DNA from: an uncultured Blautia sp. | Lineage (GTDB): Bacteria; Bacillota; Clostridia; Lachnospirales; Lachnospiraceae | Assembly: GCF_934424005.1 (NCBI RefSeq) | Contig: NZ_CAKRXI010000028.1 | Coordinates: forward strand, 1 to 43,793 | Direction of reading: 5' to 3' | DNA length: 43,793 nucleotides | Part shown: positions 41,510 to 43,793 of the stretch, piece after piece | How positions within the stretch are numbered: position 1 is the stretch's first letter | Layout: every line of letters begins with the position of its first letter | Notes under the pieces: model-generated | What the model saw: the letters and a program-made list of their open reading frames with translations, nothing else | Database searches by the model: none | Told to the model about the DNA's origin: nothing | Program-made: the position numbers and the translations under genes

Positions 41510-42063
41510 TCATGTTCTCTTCTTTCTTCTATATACAAAGGGGCCAGTTTTCGCACGATCGTCTCACTGACATGGATCAGTGTATCCAGATCATTTTTCT
41601 GATTATTCAGATACGCATGAAAGCATCCCTGAATACAGAAGGAAAGCATGATATCTTTCTCCGGATCAGTCTCATACTGCGGATATTTTTCCACGATCAG
41701 CCGTTTCAATTCTGTTTCCAGACAGTCACCTAGATGACTTTTTTCTGTTCCGGAAAACAAAATATTAATCAGTGAATGATTCGATACCAGAGCCATATAT
41801 AAATTTCTTGTGAACACATCCGGATCTTTAAACGGTGATTCCTGCTGACTGGAAATATTTTTGATCACTGTCGTGATCGTCTCTGACTCCAGCATCTGTG
41901 AAAGTGCATAAATATCCTCATAATGACTGTAAAAAGTTGATTTATTGATGCATGCCAGGCTGCACAGCTCTTTCACCGTAATTTTCTCCAGTGGCTTCGC
42001 TGCACGCAATTCCAGAAATGCATTTCGGATTGCTCTCTCTGTTTTTTCTATTCTGATATCCAT
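41506..42063 (-). CDS. TetR family regulator
   Basis: The protein of about 185 residues has an N-terminal TetR HTH (TERAIRNAFLELRAAKPLEKITVKELCSLACINKSTFYSHYEDIYALSQML, about 7-57) and a helical ligand domain of TetR_C type. The start at 42063 (MDIRIEKTER) follows AAAGGAG; a 17-codon upstream extension is unlikely. It overlaps the GTPase-nuclease gene by four bases (ATGA), so it is cotranscribed and probably autoregulates the operon. The inducer is unknown. Confidence 0.9.
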   Translation of the reverse strand: MDIRIEKTERAIRNAFLELRAAKPLEKITVKELCSLACINKSTFYSHYEDIYALSQMLESETITTVIKNISSQQESPFKDPDVFTRNLYMALVSNHSLINILFSGTEKSHLGDCLETELKRLIVEKYPQYETDPEKDIMLSFCIQGCFHAYLNNQKNDLDTLIHVSETIVRKLAPLYIEERREHE

Positions 42064-42082
42064 GTTTCCTGTTCTCCTTTTT

Positions 42083-42135
42083 CCGACAGATTTTATAAAT
42101 CGTCGGTTATCCACCGCTTATGCCAAATCGTCGGT
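42083..42135. promoter_or_regulatory. Repeated GTCGG elements before the TetR operon (operator or RNA switch)
   Basis: The 11-mer AAATCGTCGGT occurs at 42097-42107 and 42125-42135, a period of 28 bp. An inverted partner, CCGACAGATTT, stands at 42083-42093. CCACCG (42111-42116) and CGGTGG (42132-42137) form another inverted pair. As DNA these are candidate TetR operators. As RNA they lie in the predicted leader just before the ribosome binding site and allow alternative hairpins. A separate perfect hairpin TGCGGA-TTAC-TCCGCA lies at 42179-42194. Confidence 0.6.
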
Positions 42136-42206
42136 GGACAATCCCCCTGTTTCTTTAGTATAAAGTAACTATAATACCTGCGGATTACTCCGCACTTTTA
42201 CCTTTT

Positions 42207-42235
42207 AGTATACTCAAAAAAGCAACTAATGTCTA
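42207..42235 (-). promoter_or_regulatory. Promoter of the TetR/GTPase-nuclease operon
   Basis: On the minus strand, TAGACA (42230-42235) and TATACT (42207-42212) are 17 bp apart, with a start point near 42200. This gives a leader of about 137 nt with the repeat/hairpin elements described at 42083-42194. Confidence 0.6.
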
Positions 42236-42255
42236 TTATCTACAAGGAGAATATG

Positions 42256-43793
42256 ATGGATTTTTATGGATTTTATACAGGAAAAATTTTTGACGCTTAT
42301 AAATATCTTGGTGCCCATGTTGAAGAAAAAGGCGTAACTTTTCGTACTTTTGCACCTTCAGCCTCCCGCATCACTCTGATCGGAGAATTCAATGACTGGC
42401 AGGAATGGGAAATGAACAAAGTTTCTGACGGTAATTTCTGGGAATGCTATGTTCCACAGGCAAAAGCCGGTCAGATGTACAAATATAAGATTTATGACCG
42501 TAACGGTAATCCAGTCGATCATTGCGATCCGTATGGATTTGGCATGGAGCTTCGCCCAAGCAGTGCCTCTATCATTCGTGACATGTCAAAATACAAATTC
42601 AAAGACAGCCAGTGGTTGCAAAGCCGCAGCGACTGCCGAAAAAAACCGTTGAACATTTACGAAATTCATTTTGGTTCTTTTCGCAAGCCTTCTGACAAAG
42701 CAGATGACTGGTATAACTATGAAGAAATGATTGATATTCTGATTCCATATCTGGTCAAAAACGGCTATAACTATCTGGAGATCATGCCTCTGAATGAATA
42801 TCCATGTGATGAATCCTGGGGCTATCAGGCAACCGGTTTTTTCAGTCCGACTTCCCGATACGGAACAGCTGATCAGCTGAAGGCCTTCATCGATGCCTGT
42901 CACAAACATAACATCGGTGTACTGATGGATTTTGTTCCGGTTCATTTTGCCGTAGATGCTTATGGCCTTGCGAATTACGATGGAACCGCACTTTATGAAT
43001 ATCCGAACTCTGCGGTTGGTGTCAGTGAATGGGGAAGCTGCAACTTCATGCATTCCCGCGGCGAGACCCGAAGCTTCCTGCAGTCCTGTGCAAACTACTG
43101 GATCAGCGAATTCCATATGGATGGTATCCGTATGGATGCGATCAGCCGCGCCATCTACTGGCAGGGCGATCCGGCAAGAGGCGTCAACCTCAATGCTGTA
43201 GAATTCCTGCAGTATATGAATCAGGGGCTGAAGTGCATGCATCCTTCTGTGATTCTTGCTGCCGAAGATTCCACTTCTTTCCCAAAAGTAACCGATCCTG
43301 TCGATCAGGGCGGCCTTGGTTTTGATTATAAATGGGATATGGGATGGATGAACGATACACTGAATTACTTCCGCACCGCACCGGAATATCGCCCGGAAAA
43401 CTATCACAAACTGACATTCTCCATGATGTACTACTATGATGCCCGTTTCCTGCTCCCGCTGTCTCACGATGAAGTTGTTCACGGCAAAGCAACGATCATG
43501 CAGAAAATGAACGGCGACTATGAATACAAATTCCCACAGGCGCGTTCTCTGTATATGTACATGTATGCGCATCCGGGCAAAAAACTGAATTTCATGGGAA
43601 ATGAAATCGGCCAGTTCCGTGAATGGGATGAAAAACGTGAGCAGGACTGGATGCTTCTGGATTATCCACTTCATGCTGGATTCGCCCGTTTCATGAAAGA
43701 CCTGAATAAATTGTATCTGGAACACTCTGCTTTCTGGGAAAAAGATTATGAAGCAGATGGTTTCCAGTGGATCGACTGCCATCAGGAAGGATG
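42256..43793 (+). CDS. glgB: 1,4-alpha-glucan branching enzyme (partial, 3' end missing)
   Basis: The enzyme makes alpha-1,6 branches in glycogen. About 512 codons are visible. An N-terminal CBM48-like domain (about 15-110, with VTFRTFAPSASRITLIGEFNDW) is followed by the GH13 barrel with DFVPVHF (region I), GIRMDAISR (region II nucleophile Asp), LAAEDST (region III acid Glu) and LSHDEVVHG (region IV). The reading stays open to the window edge. The start at 42256 fits AGGAG (42245-42249) with six-base spacing; an ATG one codon earlier is possible. A 398-codon open frame on the opposite strand is a shadow. No clear promoter was found in the 189-bp gap. Confidence 0.95.
   Translation, partial: MDFYGFYTGKIFDAYKYLGAHVEEKGVTFRTFAPSASRITLIGEFNDWQEWEMNKVSDGNFWECYVPQAKAGQMYKYKIYDRNGNPVDHCDPYGFGMELRPSSASIIRDMSKYKFKDSQWLQSRSDCRKKPLNIYEIHFGSFRKPSDKADDWYNYEEMIDILIPYLVKNGYNYLEIMPLNEYPCDESWGYQATGFFSPTSRYGTADQLKAFIDACHKHNIGVLMDFVPVHFAVDAYGLANYDGTALYEYPNSAVGVSEWGSCNFMHSRGETRSFLQSCANYWISEFHMDGIRMDAISRAIYWQGDPARGVNLNAVEFLQYMNQGLKCMHPSVILAAEDSTSFPKVTDPVDQGGLGFDYKWDMGWMNDTLNYFRTAPEYRPENYHKLTFSMMYYYDARFLLPLSHDEVVHGKATIMQKMNGDYEYKFPQARSLYMYMYAHPGKKLNFMGNEIGQFREWDEKREQDWMLLDYPLHAGFARFMKDLNKLYLEHSAFWEKDYEADGFQWIDCHQEG

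Noticed and set aside
42171..42206. Possible leader peptide (GTG start, eight codons) in the TetR leader
   Set aside because: Its ribosome binding site would lie upstream of the predicted transcription start, so it could not be translated from that promoter.
42586..43782. 398-codon open frame on the minus strand
   Set aside because: It lies antisense to glgB, whose plus-strand reading has all four GH13 motifs. The minus frame shows no motif and has no ribosome binding site.
1..43793. CRISPR arrays, insertion sequences, prophage genes, attachment sites
   Set aside because: I looked for regularly spaced identical repeats, transposase or integrase genes and terminal inverted repeats. None was seen.

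Overview
The window looks like chromosomal DNA of a low-to-mid-GC anaerobic Firmicute, most likely a Lachnospiraceae gut commensal (Blautia/Ruminococcus/Dorea-like; inferred from gene content and style, not from a search). Reasons: consensus -35/-10 promoters and AGGAG-type ribosome binding sites, many short intrinsic terminators, HPr kinase next to a ROK glucokinase, a TsaE/TsaB/RimI/TsaD operon, a selenium-handling cluster of clostridial type, and a sugar ABC transporter without its own ATPase. No phage, IS element, CRISPR array, rRNA or plasmid function was seen.

Layout. (1) 1-342: two tRNA-Ser genes (GGA, cut by the window edge; UGA), each behind its own strong promoter. (2) 342-4661, minus strand: tsaE-tsaB-rimI-rnz-tsaD-ispD, a tightly packed operon for the t6A tRNA modification, tRNA 3' maturation and isoprenoid synthesis. 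It fires from a promoter region shared back-to-back with a cyclophilin gene (4747-5271, plus). (3) 5375-8755, minus: a YigZ/IMPACT protein and a class A penicillin-binding protein with a repetitive Gly/Asp/Asn/Thr tail. (4) 8927-14781, minus: ftsH-uvrC-hprK-glcK, ending at a clear terminator. (5) 14958-16436: a DUF1846 protein. (6) 16518-25084: a carbohydrate island with galE, a binding protein plus two permeases, an N-acetylhexosamine 1-kinase (NahK-like) coupled to a sugar nucleotidyltransferase, an AraC regulator and nagB. Phased direct repeats sit upstream of three of these promoters. (7) 25126-28934, minus: Na/Pi cotransporter with PhoU domain, then a PhoP/PhoR-like two-component pair, with a Pho-box-like array in front. 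(8) 29080-29580: greA. (9) 29819-33693: selenium cluster (YedE, TusA-like, DUF3343; divergently a cysteine desulfurase-like enzyme and a LysR regulator). (10) 33699-42063, minus: an operon of overlapping genes encoding a TetR regulator, a TetM/EF-G-like GTPase fused to a Rae1/YacP-type NYN ribonuclease, a leucine-rich-repeat protein, a metallopeptidase-like/VWA protein and a MoxR AAA ATPase, followed by a secreted ComEC-like metallo-beta-lactamase-fold protein. (11) 42256-end: glgB, cut by the window edge.

How the parts work together. The carbohydrate island can be read as uptake of a hexosamine-containing glycan, C1 phosphorylation by the kinase, activation to a UDP-sugar, epimerisation by GalE, and glucosamine-6-phosphate deamination by NagB. 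The phosphate block pairs a transporter with its likely sensor. The most unusual part is the 36-42 kb operon. A ribosome-binding GTPase carrying a ribosome-associated mRNA endonuclease domain is translationally coupled to a MoxR/VWA pair and an LRR protein, which suggests an undescribed ribosome or mRNA quality-control or stress system.
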